Shown: positions 33,417-46,637, counted from the stretch's first letter. The stretch: 64,000 nt of DNA from Pisaster brevispinus (GCA_023634235.1 JAMKCF010000003.1:14912742-14976741); one strand, 5' to 3'. The notes: a model not told the origin generated them from the sequence alone. Translations and numbers: made by a program.

Positions 33417-36400
33417 ATGTCCGAAAACGCCAATATCCCTGCTGAACCAGCACCTACGGAGCCCATTTTGGTGCCCCCTGCTGATGAAGCTGCACCCATT
33501 CTACAAGTTGAGCCTGCCATTTCAGAAGCAGCTCCTGTGCCTGAAGATGATTCCACTCCACAACTCCCGGTAGCGTCTGAGCCCGAGCAGACCCTGGACC
33601 TCATACCTGAGGCCCAAGCCGATAGCGTCCCAGTTCTTCAACCGGAATCAGTACCTCAACTCCCAGCGGAGGCAATCCAGAATGCAGCGGAGCTAGCCCA
33701 GACGGTGAGTTCAGAGAATGTTCTCCAGATCGCCTTGGAGGCGGTCCAAGCCGCCGCGGAAGCTGTACCCACAGAAGGCATACCTGACCAGGTGGTCCAG
33801 CTCGCCCAAGAGTCTGCCCAACAACTAGCAGCTGAACCGACGGCCGAGCAGGTGATGTATCCAGTCGCTGATCAGATCATCCCTGTGGAAATCATCAATC
33901 CTCCACAAGAGCAGCAAGAGGGGGAGAAAGTCGCTGAGCCCGTCCTGGAACCTCCCACGAATGACGTGGCTCCTGAGCACCAGGTTGAACCGACGCCAAC
34001 TCCAGCAACCATGCCCACACTGGAGCCCCCGTCCACTGTGCAACCCTACAATCCTCAACACACTGCCCCGGCCATTTCTCCACCCAAGATCACGTCCTAC
34101 ACGGCTGTTCATACGACGACCGGCATCATGCGTTACACTCCGGGGATAATGTCTGCCCTCGCTGGCAAGTACTCCAATAGCAGCCAGTTGGTGGAACAGC
34201 TGGTACTCAACTGCGCCGGCTGCATCTCCCTCTCCGATATTCGCGTTCTGGACATGTCCAACCGAAAAATCATGAACCTTGACCCTGCCGTGTTCTCCCG
34301 TATGCCGGAGCTGGAAGAACTTGACATTTCCTTCAATAAAATAAAGGTAAACAAATAAAAAAATAGTATTAGCTGTTGCAAACTGGTTACCAACCAAAAG
34401 GACCTATGGTATATATGCAAAAAAATAGTTGGTGGCTTGATGTTTCAACCCTCTCGAAGGCTAAAAAAAATTTAAAAAGTACTAAGAATAAACGGTCATT
34501 GTAACTTTGGTTGGACTAATAAAACAATTAAAGGTAGGGTATACTTTTGGTTATTGTCAAAATGCACAAAATAACAAACCTGTGAAAATTTAGGCTCAAT
34601 TGGTCTTCGAAGTTTCAAGAAAAAAATGAAAGAAAAACACACTCTTGTTGCATAGAACTGTGTGCTTCCAGGCATGAGAAACCTATTTAACTCCAAACCA
34701 AATTGTTTGGACTTGGATAAGATTGGAATGCCTGACTCTGTGAGTAAGCAATGGTGACTGGGCCTACTGGCCCAAGTCCTTCGGAATCCCTCACTTTGGC
34801 AATTGGAGGTAGAAGGAATCGAGACGGAAAGGGCAAAGCCAATATCCGTAACATCAACAAGTTTTTTTTAAATGTGGTGACAAAATCGGATGCACTGAGG
34901 CCATCTTAGAGATGAAACTTTTATGAAAAAATTGAAAATGCATGAAACGTATACATCTGGGTACACGCGGCACACAGGATCGGCCAATGAGCTGCCATCC
35001 TTTGACCTCTTGACAAGGACGCCTTAGACTCAAATAACGTCATGTGCATAGGTTCTATCCCGGGAAGTAAATTATTTGGTGTAGGCCTATATTATTGAAC
35101 CTTAAACTGAATACAAACAGCAAGAGTGGTACATAACACTAATAAATTTCAAAGTTAAATCCTCGCTACTTTGGGATTTTACCTTAAAAGTAGAACTCTG
35201 TGAATGGTGCGTGAAGTTGTCGGTGCACATCTGCCTTGAATAAATTCATGTGTGCTGCCATTTTGGCTGTAAGGCAAAAGCCACATAAAGTTCCCATTGG
35301 TTGATCTGGTTAATGTTGCCATAGAGGGCGTACACAGCAGCAGACGCTGTCGACAATTGATCTCAGTATTCTCCATGATAGATTTTCAATGAGCTCTACT
35401 CTTTTGCCACGTGTACGTTTTTCAATCCAGGGTTTTCCAACGCAGCTTGGCCTAAGGAAGCTGAGGTACCTGAACCTCAAGAAGAATGCCCTCAAGAGTG
35501 TCTTGACCCTGGAGCAGTTCCCCAACCTGGAGGAACTGAATATTGATGAGAATGACCTGAACGTAAGTAGGATTTCAAGTGATACTTGAAGGTTTCTACA
35601 GTTCCAGTTTTTTGAGTTGCTCCCTGTGCGTATTTTAGCGATGAGACCAGTTCAAGTGCAAGATTTTGTTTCCTCCTCACGTTATAAATGTTTTAAGAGT
35701 TTTATCCTATTTGTAAATTTATGTATTTTAAAAAAATGTATGTGACATTGCCAAATAAACAATAAGAATAACAATGTTTGTAGGAACCCAGGGTTTCGCA
35801 AAATTTGCGTGAGGCTTTCAAGGTCTCATTAGAAACAATCAGCAGGCAGAATATTTCTTCCAAGCGATTCTATCTATCCCATGCTGAGAAATGTTCAGTA
35901 CTTGAATATCGACCGCTGGGTCCGATGATAACCAAGTTGAATTTTCTCCTGTCTAGCCTCCTGACCAGTACATAGCCGTGTACCTGTTGCCCAAGCTGAA
36001 GAAACTCAACGGTAAAGATGTGGACATCCGGGACACCATTCAGACAATGGAAGACACCCTAAGGTCAAAGGTCAGACAATAAGTCTCTGTGAAGTCCTTT
36101 AATGTTGACCTTAATCCTCGTTAATCCATCATATCATTTTGCCTGACTTTGCGATTTTGCACAGCCGAATAACCCATTCTATGCACGGAACCGGTTTTGA
36201 ATGGTAGATCAACTACGCCACCTACAATATGATGTCACGAAGGTGAATGCATCTACACTGTACACACACATGTACCCGGTCAGCAGCAGCGGTGCCAGAC
36301 CTGTTAACCTGGTGGTTGGGGGTGGGGGGATTAAACCCCCCAAGCTTAAATTTAAGGGTGGGGGACCGAACATTTATTTTCAATGAAATTTTGTTCAGCT

Positions 36401-39400
36401 GGAAAAGCATTCACTTGCCACTCTGACAGGGTTACATAAGCGTTATTCTTGAGGCGGGGTAATGCGAACATAAGTGCATTAATGTGGGTGCAATGGGTTT
36501 GGGGTTAAATTCATTTTGGCCACTGGGTTAATTTGGGTGGGGGGTGGGTAGGTCTGTATTTTATCCATAAGAAGACAACTCGTCATTTCCACATCAACGA
36601 ATGTTTGCATGTCTTGATGTTTTCTTCCGTTGTAGATGCTGAAGATCTGGGAGGAGGAGTTTGCTGCCCGGAATGAGATGCCCCTCAATAAGGCCGAGAC
36701 GAGATCACTGGAGACGGAGTTTGTTGAACGCCTCAAGGAATCCATCCAGTATGGACCTGGTTCCCTGGTGGAATTCACTCATCACATGGTAAGTCACAGT
36801 TTCCTTGGGATCTTCAATTTGCATTTTTGAAAAATGAAAGCAATAACAAATATCATGAATAAGATTCTAAAATTTTGCACCAACAAAAATTGTCTTTTGT
36901 TTGTTTGATCATTCAATTAGAGAAAATAAGCTTCTTTTGTGTAAATTTACAGCTGTCGGTACTTGCAGAGAAGCATGTTACCACGCAGACTGCCTACTGG
37001 CGCAAGACAGTTCCGGAACTCATCTCCGGCTCAAACCAGAGCCCAGCCGCCAGCAAGATCAGCATCAAACTGCCCATTAAGTCCGAGTCCCCGACGTCCG
37101 ACATAGAGAAGCCGCAGGGAAGTTCAAACTCTCTTGCAGCGAGCCTGGAGGCGGCCGTCAAGGAATCGGACGCAGAGAGGGCTGCCGAAGCCGGCGAGAC
37201 GCCCATGGAGGATGATACCCCGGCCGCACCAGCCAACACCCCCGCAACACCACAGCAGAGTTCCCCTGCCCAGGCTGTGAGCAAAACTCCAAAGAAGATC
37301 ACCGTGGTGACTGCGGTGAGCAAAAGTCCCGCCAAGACCCCAACCAAATTCACGGCGGTGAAGAGACCTGCGGCGTCTGCAACCAACGCTACCAACGGAG
37401 ACGAACCAAATGCAAAGAAGGCTAAAGATGACGAGGAGGTGGTTGGTAAGAGAAAGCGGGGCAGGCCGATCGGTTCTGGAGGCAAGTACACCAAGAAAGA
37501 CCCCACGAAGCCCAAGGCCGTCAAGACGGAGCCAAAATCGGCTGAACCTAAGTTCAAGGCGACCTCTGCTAAACTATCAGCTAGTTTTAGTGATGACAAG
37601 AAAGAGAAGGTAAAATACAGAGTTTTGGATAATTCTGTTTTCTTAAAATGCCCTCCATGGCTTCCGTGTTATATTCCAGCCCTGAATTTATCTAGTTGGA
37701 ATGATGTAGCTACACATTCATAAACCTAAACCCAAACTTTGTTTTGACTTTATAGAAAGTGTCAAGTGGATATGAGGTGATTCACATGCTCCGCTGCCAC
37801 TCCATGGAGAATGATCCAACTGATGCCAAGACCAACGTCTGGAAATGTGCATTCGAGCCTAGCCTAGAGAAACCTGGTGAGTGTTGGGCGCCTTGACTAG
37901 AACGGGTAGTCTATTTTCACAACCCCCCCCCCCCCCAAAAGTTGTATTTTACAGCTCACAATTGAAATTGAAGACCTCAGGCAGTAGCATGGGCTTGATA
38001 CTTCCTTCTTGTAAAGGGCAATTTTTGTTTGTTTGTAAGTGGAGAGCATATCATAAGGGAATTGTAACTTTGGACTGGAGCATTTCAAGGGGCACCCAGG
38101 AAATGACCTTGGGCCTGGAGGTGCCTCCAAGAAGTATCAGGTCTGGAAGCAGCCAATACCAGAGCTGCCAACTCTCCCTGGTTCTGCAGAAAGTTCCCTG
38201 AAAATAAACCAATCTTTCCATGTTCTGATGAACAAATTTTGAAAGTCTCCCTCAAAATACTGACCACCGTCAATGCCGATTTAACTTCACAGTTATATAC
38301 CCCTATAACCCTAACCCTAACCGATTCAAGCTCTTCCATCTAACTGTTCTACATTTCTCTTTTTCTTATAGGGACAAGTAAGTGGACTGTAGCCTCTTGC
38401 GGTGGCAACACTGTGTGTGTCATTGACTGCAGTACGGGGAAAGTGCTCAAGAAATACCAGCACGCTAAGGACAAGGAGGTAGGTCTCATCTCGTCTGATC
38501 ACAAAGCCAAAATATTTAACCATATTAAGTCATATACAATGATGTCACAAATCTCCAACATACCGAAAATTTATCAGTGACTACACATTTCTAAGAAAAC
38601 AAAACCAGAATTTGTGTGTGTGTGTGTGAGCATGTCTACCTGTTGAAACCGAGGACTTTAACAAAAGGGATCCGTGTGTTTGACAGAGCGAGGACGTCCT
38701 CGCTTTGCTTTTGTGAACAAAACCAATTGGGACGTCGCTAAAAAAACCAAAGTCCAAACAATGGTAATTCAGTATTTACCCTAAGAATAAAAAAAAACCT
38801 CCCCAGTAACCAGCATTTAATCATAATCATCATTGATTGATCGACAACACGATGGATGCTTCGGACACAAAATTCATTTTCGAGAAAATTTAGTAAATAC
38901 ATTTTTTATCATTACATCAGTGAAGGGCACAAATAGTTATAAATTGTACGTTGGTCTCTTGTCTGACTAGGAGTTCTACTGCGTGGCGTGGACCACCATC
39001 CCGATGGAAGCCAATGAGGAGGGATCAGAGAAGTGTAACATCCTGGCCGTAGCGGGCACCAGGGGCAGCGTCAAACTCCTTCACACCAGCCAGCTACTGT
39101 GCTACTCGGAGATCAAGGGAGACAGACGCCCGAGACCCATCAATTCACTGCTGTTTCATCCCGTCAATTCTACCTGGCTCATGTGTGAGTTGTCAGATTG
39201 GTTGATGAGTTTAATCCTGCGGCTTTCCATTACAATTGTCAGTTGACAACTGGTTGGAACCATTCAACTGCATTGGTTGTTTTGGGTGATGCAACTGTGC
39301 ACAGAAACAGTGTGTACTGTGTAGATGCAGCTGACATAGTGCAAAGATGTGGATGATATTGAATGGTCAGACAGTAGGAGGGTTTACTCTGTAGGTGCAT

Positions 39401-42400
39401 TCACCACAGTGGATGACATTGAATGGTCAGACAGTAGGAGGGTTGACTGCGTACTGTGTAGATGCATTCACCACAGTGGATGCCATTGAATGGTCAGACA
39501 GTAGGAGGGTTGACTGTGTACTGTGTAGATGCATTCACCACAGTGGATGCCATTGAATGGTCAGACAGTAGGAGGGTTGACTGCGTACTGTGTAGATGCA
39601 TTCACCACAGTGGATGCCATTGAATGGTCAGACAGTAGGAGGGTTGACTGTGTACTGTGTAGATGCATTCACCACAGTGGATGCCATTGAATGGTCAGAC
39701 AGTAGGAGGGTTGACTGCGTAATGTGTAGATGCATTCACCACAGTGGATGCCATTGAATGGTCAGACAGTATGAGGGTTGACTGCGTACTGTGTGGATCC
39801 ATTCATCACATGATATCGTATTGCAGGCTGACATAGTGCATCTACCATTCAAAAAGTTGTGGATGATATTGAATGGTCAGACAGTAGGAGGGTTGACTGC
39901 GTACTGTGTGGATCCATTCATCACATGATATCGTATTGCAGGCTGGCATAGTGCATCTACCACTCAAAAAGATTCTCATGATATTAAATACAGATGAAAT
40001 ACCATGGAAGAATATAGAAGAGTTAATAAGGAAAAGATAACAACATGAAACATGACGTTTAATTCTTATAATTTTTCCAGGTGGGTCAGAAGACATCATC
40101 ATCTGGGACATTGGAATTCCAGAGGGGCCAGACTATAAATGCAAAACAAAGTAAGTAGACAGACGCTGGCAAACATAAAAAAAATAAATAAAAAAAAATC
40201 CATCACTAACTTGGTTGGTTTCCTTGTCTGTTCATTACCTACAACCAAACATCCTACATGTTGGGCGTCTACCAGTTGTTTAGCTTCATAACACTTTGTT
40301 TCCACACTTTGTTCAAGTGAAATAGCAAGTCAGTTTGTACAAAAGAATAATAATACAGGGAAATATGGGTGTAAAGAAAATGCAAAATTAATTTTTTTAA
40401 AAGATCACCCCTTATAGAACCATGAGGGGACACGTTGCCTTCGGATTGGGTGCTTTGGGCTATAAAAAGCATTTGTTAATGAATGTTGTTGAAAAGATAT
40501 TTAAAAAATATAATATAAAGATTCACATAACTATCCCTTGAAATTGTGTTTTTTCTGTTATTTCAAGACAGAACATGGTCTTCTATTTTGTAGATTCAGA
40601 TTTTTTGACTCCACAAAACTGCAGACGGTGTGTTCCGCTGGTTGATTTCCAGGGGGCAATTTATGTTTTTATAATCACTACTCACTACTCACTAATTACA
40701 AACACACTGTAGGTGTTTTAGTGCCTGAACAAATCTTCAAAAGAATTCCAAACGGCAACATTTTGAGAGAGTTTGCAAGCGGCCATGGTTTCATCGGTGT
40801 TTTTCCTTTAAAAAAAAAACTTTGCAGAAAGATGTACCACCTTGCAGCCCCTGGCCGTGTGCTCGGCCTGGTCGCCTTGCCGTCCACTGACTTCATCCTG
40901 GCTGGATGTGAAAACGGCTGCTACGGATGGAGGATAGATAACAAACAACCCGTCGGGAAGAAGGGAAGGTAAATAACCTTTAACCTCTGACCTCTTCCAA
41001 GGTGCCCCAACTGAAAGTGTAGGCACAACAAGTACCCAAGAAATAAGCCTGTTATTGAACGTGCATCAAATTCCTGATAAAATGTAAACCTCATTTGGTT
41101 GTATTCATTGGTTAAAAAGAAAGAAAAATGTGACCACTGAGTCTGACGATATTTTCACAGGCTGGTTGAGGGGTGTGGTGATTGAAAACTAGGCGGTGCA
41201 AATCGGTTTATACTCTTTCAAAAGACAATGATGTACTTTAATCCTTGGACTGGCAGTCACATCCCGTGACCTCACTTGGGTCGAAACAGGTCTTGATCCA
41301 AACAGAGTTTAGCCCACCATGAACATTACCAATTCTCTATATTGACCTGTTGTACGTACGTCACTCACGGCTGTTGTCTGCCATGCTCTCCATTTCGAGA
41401 GTCAAATTGCACACACAAAAAGATGGTGTGCGAACGTCGCGTTGTCTAAAGTGACACAGGGACATTGACTCCCAAGAGCGGCTCAACCAAGTGTTGAGGG
41501 GGGGGAACCAAGATTGTTGTGATGATGACGTCAAGGAGAATTGGGTCAATCATCTTGACCTTAGCCCTTTGGGAAGGAGCCTTTCACTGCACTATAGGGT
41601 GAACTCGACATCAAAACCTTTGAGAAAGGTTTAAGATTGGTGTGCTTGGCCAAGTGACAATTATAGCTGGTTATGCAGTACAGAGCCCATCATAACCAGG
41701 AGTCCAATTTCAGGATTCGGTGTTTAAAACGTAGTTTTTTCGATTGGTATTTTCAGAGCACACAACGTGGAGTTCCTTCTCCCGAGCAAAGCGCGTCTCG
41801 CCGAAGCCATCAAGGGTGATGAAGAGGAGGAGGAGGGTGAGGGCGATATGATAGATGGACTGGCGCTACTCAACGATAAACTAGTCGGTAAGAGCCATCG
41901 AGGGCCAAACGGAGATTTAGTCTGTAATAAAAATGTTCACTTTGCATCCATAAACCCTAAACACATACGTGCATTTACATCTGTTGTATAAAAAACAGCG
42001 CTACAAAAGAAACATTTTTCCTATAGAAGACTGAAGTAGCTTCGTCAAAAAATTGAGAAGTCTTTATTCTTTACTTAAAAGAACCATCCAAAAAAATAAT
42101 AATATAGTCTTATAATAATAGCGCACTTATCCACCAATAAGGTACTCAAGGTGCTTCAGCAAGCAGAAACATTTTAAGACAGGTTTTTGAATTTTTTGAA
42201 ACATGAGACCAATTTATGTTGCACATTATAAGGGTTAATAAGGTACTGTGGTGCATTTAGCAGCCACTGCCAGAAAAATCATTTAGTTTCTTTATTATTT
42301 GTTTTGCGTAATGGTCGCATTTTGCGTTTATCGACAAGGAATTTGAACGTATATTCAGCCTGATACGTTAGCTTGTGCATGGGGAGAACCATGTCTGAGT

Positions 42401-44169
42401 GATACTATTAACGCACTTCTATTTCCATTGCAGCCAGCAAAGTCGCATGTGACGGCGCGATTCACGTGTGGAACCTCGTGGATGCACACAAGAAGAAACC
42501 TATCAACAAAGAAGTAGCTGTCACTCCCCAGTGCACGCTGAAATGGTGCGACTCCGACAGTGTGTATCTAGATATCGGAACATGGCAAGGTAGGTTTGCG
42601 ACAATCGGAGACTTTTAGTGACACTTGGTGGTGAGAGACTTTCAGTCCATTGTTCTCTGAAATGTGCAGACGCTCAGAACTATGTAAACAATGGAATTTT
42701 TACGTGGCGATTCCGCTGCCTCCTAGCGTTTCAAAGTCTCCAGTGGGAGACTTTTGAATGTTTCAAAGCTCTCATTGTTTTTTTACAAGTTTTTCTGCAA
42801 GGTATGTGGATCTGTGGTCAAATTGTTAGACCCGTTTATTTACATAACACCATGTAATGGTTTACAAGGTGCTGTGGTGCAATCTGCAGCCAACCATGCC
42901 AGAAAACACCAGGGTGAACCCCTTCTCTTATTGATAAGTGTACTGGGTACTTTTACATACATTACACATCACACAGGACCTACAGCTTTACGTCCCATCC
43001 AAGGGACGAAGCAATAATTGTTTAGTGTTTTGCTTGAGGACACAAGTGTCAAGACCGGGACTCGAACCCACACTCTGCTGATCAGAAACACCAGAGCCTG
43101 AGTCCAGTGCTCTTAACCGCTCGTCCTACAAATTCTCATGCGGTGGAAGTATTTTCAGCTTTAAAACAAAACACTTTTTCTAATCCCAAACATAGATAAC
43201 TATTATACATCAAGAACAAGCTTGACAAAAAGGGCCGATAAACGGAATAAGAAATTGTTGTTACAAAATCGATGACATTCTATTGAATCATGTCACAGGG
43301 TTAAACTGTTTCTCTTTCTACTCATTCCAGGTTGTGGTACGATGGTGAGTGGTGATGATGAAGGGAAGATATGGGTGTACGACACCTCCAAACTACCTAT
43401 CGCTCCGGTCAAGGCACCCACAACTAGAAAACCAACGCATGTAAGTATCTTTGCACTGCAAAAGACCAGTCCATACTTATGCAAATCTAATACAAATCTA
43501 ATGCAAATCTAATGCAAATGCAAAGCGTAATTCACTGCATCAACAATTGGGAAAACAACACAATTTTATTGCCCTTGAAAAGAAGTTTCAACGTCATCCA
43601 CTGTGGTTGTGAATGATCGATAAGCTATGCCGGCCTGCAATTTTGATGTCATGTACACAGTCAACCCTCCTACTTCCCGACCAATCAGTATCATCCACTC
43701 CGGTTATGAATGATGGATGATCTATGTCAGCCTGCAGTATGCTATCATGCGGTGAATGCATCTATACAATAACACAGTCAACCCTCCTACTGCCTGACCA
43801 TTTAATACGTAACTACACCAGCCCCAGATATGACATGATAAACACATCTACACAGTCCACACACATGTACAGTTTTAGTTCAGTGCACAGTTTGGGGCCA
43901 CCATGCTTGACCCTTGCAGTTGAATAAATTCAAATGGTTGGTCAACTCACCGTAAAATTCTTACCCAAGAGTAAAAGTGTCAAGTTAATATGCAATGTTG
44001 TTCTCTTTACCCATAGTTACTATACTGGCCGGACGAGCAACCCAATGACAGTTCCTCGACCTCATCCAATGACCACATCATCATCAACGACGTGGCAATC
44101 AGCTCTGATTGTAAATACATTGTATCCGTCACAAACAGGAATGTCATATGCATTTGGAGAAAGCTTTAG
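33417..44169 (+). CDS. LRWD1: Leucine-rich repeat and WD repeat-containing protein 1 (ORCA)
   Basis: ORC-associated protein; in mammals it binds ORC and repressive histone marks at heterochromatin and origins. Exons: 33417-34346, 35431-35562, 35957-36070, 36636-36788, 36953-37609, 37756-37876, 38372-38478, 38971-39184, 40081-40150, 40828-40968, 41757-41887, 42434-42589, 43331-43440, 44017-44169. Phases agree, giving 1062 aa, much longer than human (about 647). Residues 1 to about 240 are Pro/Glu/Ala/Val-rich. LRRs follow (VLDMSNRKIMNLD, LRYLNLKKNALKSV, LEELNIDENDL), then a 219-residue exon with a low-complexity linker and an AT-hook-like KRKRGRPIG near residue 608. The WD repeats run from about 663 to the end (DIIIWDIG, AIHVWNLVD, GKIWVYD, NVICIWRKL). 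An acidic EEEEEGEGD run lies in exon 11. Confidence 0.93.
34679..34823 (+). repeat. Dispersed repeat, also inverted at 49326-49460
   Basis: AACTCCAAACCAAATTGTTT...GGAATGCCTGACTCTGTGA...ACTGGGCCTACTGG...GGCAATTGGAGGTAGAAGGA matches the reverse complement of 49326-49460 with about 85% identity by eye. Its type is unknown. This copy is in LRWD1 intron 1. Confidence 0.75.
39240..39965 (+). repeat. 67-bp minisatellite in LRWD1 intron 8
   Basis: Tandem units of about 67 bp (GACTGCGTACTGTGTAGATG...GAATGGTCAGACAGTAGGAGGGTT) run from about 39340 to 39790, six to seven copies with alternating C/T variants (CTGCGTAC / CTGTGTAC). A second-order duplication follows (39788-39862 and 39895-39970, CATCACATGATATCGTATTG). 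The preceding AACCATTCAACTGCATTGG links it to dispersed family C. Confidence 0.92.
42109..42190 (+). repeat. Fragment of interspersed repeat (ATAATAGCGCACTTATCCACC)
   Basis: ATAATAATAGCGCACTTATC followed by AAGGTACTCAAGGTGCTTCA and AAGACAGGTTTTTGA resembles the left part of the interrupted repeat at 30656. It lies in LRWD1 intron 11. Confidence 0.4.
42850..43133 (-). mobile_element. tRNA-derived SINE, inverted copy
   Basis: On the reverse strand it has a tRNA-like head (GGACGAGCGGTTAAGAGCAC, GGTTCGAGTCCCGG), then CTTGACACTTGTGTCCTCAA, GCTTCGTCCCTTGG and the tail CACAGCACCTTGTAAACCAT. Same family as 20533 and 58107. It lies in LRWD1 intron 12. Confidence 0.9.
43590..43975 (-). repeat. Dispersed family C copy (inverted)
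   Basis: Contains two GTCAACCCTCCTAC blocks, CACATGTACAGTTTTAG, GTGCACAGTTTGGGGCCACC and AAATGGTTGGTCAACTCACC. These are shared with the copies at 11160, 16540 and 39240, in LRWD1 intron 13. Confidence 0.6.
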
Positions 44170-44712
44170 TCCTTGCTGTTTTCCTCCCAACCCCCCCCCC
44201 CCTCCCCCAAATAAGATTTAAAAATGACAGGGAAGAGTCCCCAAATTCCTGTGTATTTTTTAAAAAACTGTTTTGTGAATACCTTGTGTTTTTTAAAAAG
44301 TCCTCTTCAAATGGGTAGAACTTGTAAATTGTCCTTGGACGCTGAAAAAGTTGACATTTTAAAAGATTTTTTGGTTATATTTTAGTTTACTGTCAATGAG
44401 TCTTTGTAAAGTTTTTATTTTATTTATTTGTTTGTTTTTATTTTCGTTTTTTAAATACGTATGTAAATCCCCGTTGTTGTAGTTTCAGACTTTCTGGTGG
44501 AACTACATTTCATATGAATTTTGTAAAACTTTAACATGCTTCGATTTAAGTATTAAGCTGACTTACAAAAAATGAATGTTAAAAGCGATTGATCAAATAC
44601 CTTGTGTGACAAGGCCCTTTGGCCCGAACACACGGTAGGTTTTTTTTTTTTTTAAATTAAGCAAAATCTGGGTTTGGGTAAATTCATTTGGACTAATTCA
44701 TTCAACTTATCG

Positions 44713-44905
44713 GGGCCCAATTTCATGGCTCTGCTTAAGCACATAAAGTAGCTAAGCACAACAAAATTATGCTTACCAGAATATGGTCACCAACTCAAAT
44801 ACCATGTCACATGTTCAATCTGTGACTGGTATCCTGCTTATTTTTGCTGAGCAGAAAATTTGGAGGCAACATTTTCTGCTTGAGCATCTCTATTAAACTG
44901 GGCCC
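44713..44905. mobile_element. MITE family A, 193-bp copy
   Basis: Starts GGGCCCAATTTCATGGCTCT and ends AGCATCTCTATTAAACTGGGCCC. The interior AGCTAAGCACAACAAAATTA and TGTGACTGGTATCCTGC matches the copies at 21744 and 53567. It lies about 540 bp after the LRWD1 stop. Confidence 0.92.
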
Positions 44906-46465
44906 TTGGAACCGCAGGAAAAGGATTTTTATCTGTCTGTCCGTTGTATGTGGAAAGCATATTTCCAGTCCATTTTATTTTACTTCAGTTTTACATTGGT
45001 TCAGAGTAGATTAATTTTGCCACGGGTTTATAATTTGTTTTACAGAAAACTTGTAATCCGTTCTGTGCTTTTCAAGGAATGCGTATAGTGGGAAGGCCAC
45101 TTAAAAACTTGTTTGGTATTTTTTATTTTTGTTGGAAATTTCTTTTTTACAGTTTTTGTTTTCACAATATTATACCTCAGTGTATTAATGTGTATAAAAG
45201 TAAGACACCCTGTTATGTGTAAGCATGTAGTGTAGCTAGTGTCAAGCCAGTCGGTTGTACATAAGTTCAGACTTGGTTTGGGCTCATCAGTGTTCATAAC
45301 AATTCTGAAATCATCTCGAATCCGTGACTCTTTCTATTACTTACAAAATTGGTTTTATAGATTTTCACAAATTCTCTGAAATATTTCAGTGACTCTTTGA
45401 AATTACGGGCCAAAATGATGGAATTACTTTTTGAGTTGTTGAGCTGTTGGCCGTTGTCTTTTGAGTTGAGGTGCACAGTAAATTGTTTTTCAGAATCATG
45501 TAGAAGCATGGCTTGATGGATTTTTGGGGTTTTGTTACAAAAGTCCAAACTCTTTTTATCCATTGGTCCCTGTTGCCATGTCAAATATGCTGATACTTAA
45601 AAAAAAAAACCTTTGTGTATGAATCAATATTTTTCTAGATTTCATGTTGCCCATATCGATTTCAGTAAGTCAGCAATATGCAGTTTCCCCCCCCCCCTTA
45701 CATGTCCATGATGTTTTCGCTCTGTCGTATAAATGTTTTAAAACTTCACAAATGCTACAAGTAACTGAACTTTCAAACCTGATTTTTGTTTAAATTTTAG
45801 TCACCTTAGTGCACCATCAATTATACATTTTGTTGTAAGGGTTTATACGACAGAGAGAAAACAATGTGTTATTCAAGACTAAGTGTGAGCATATTCAGTT
45901 ACTTGTAGCATTTATGAAGTTTTAAAACATGTGTACTGCTTGCTTTTTGGAACAAATCTTTTGGTGTTTGAATTTCTTTGAAAGCTAAGTTTTCGAAGGA
46001 AATTAGTCCAAGTTTATCCGTTATTCATCTTTATTAAAGCGTTAACTAAAATGTACAATTTGATGAAAAAATTAACCTTAATCAAGAATCTTACTGAATA
46101 ACTCCTGAACTGTGAAAAAAGAATACCCCAAAAATGTGGAATTGTACGAATTGTAGTTTACCAAGCAAATAAATATACAGATGTTTCGTAAAGAACCACA
46201 TTCTGATGCTGAGAAATGTTCATTTGTTCAATGTAGTAATTTTTTTTTTTTTTTAATCAAATGATTTTTTAAGTGTTTGACAAATTCTACCCTCTATTAT
46301 GCCTATAATTCATTTTGAGGCTTTGCATGAGCTTTCAAAATTGTCTTAAAAGACGTGAAGCATTCACCAAAGTGAGAAAGAAATAGTTCACATTATGTCC
46401 AAACATGTAGTTTGGTATTTCTGGCGATGCACAGAAGTCTGTAAACCTCCTGAATTGTAACATAA

Positions 46466-46637
46466 GGGCCAATTTCATAAAGCTTTTAAGCAGAAAATTC
46501 TGCTTAGTAAATTTCTTTACTAGAAATGAGCGGCGTGCCAGTGGCAACAATGTAAACTTGATGGAGTGTAGGCTGGCATCACTATTTTTCTGTTCTTAGC
46601 AAGTTTTTGTGCTTACAGGCTTTATGACATTGGGCCC
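46466..46637. mobile_element. MITE family A, 172-bp copy
   Basis: GGGCCAATTTCATAAAGCTT at the left and AGGCTTTATGACATTGGGCCC at the right form inverted ends. The interior AGCAGAAAATTCTGCTTAG is partly rearranged relative to the 190-bp members. Confidence 0.85.

Noticed and set aside
33825..34397. 190-codon minus-strand ORF
   Set aside because: Antisense shadow of LRWD1 exon 1, which has clear LRR coding sequence on the plus strand; the open antisense frame follows from its Pro/Glu/Ala codon bias.
36994..37599. 201-codon minus-strand ORF
   Set aside because: Antisense shadow of LRWD1 exon 5 (Ala/Pro/Lys-rich linker); no family resemblance.
39340..39935. Regularly spaced repeats resembling CRISPR
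   Set aside because: Contiguous 67-bp tandem units without unique spacers, in an intron of a eukaryotic gene: a minisatellite.
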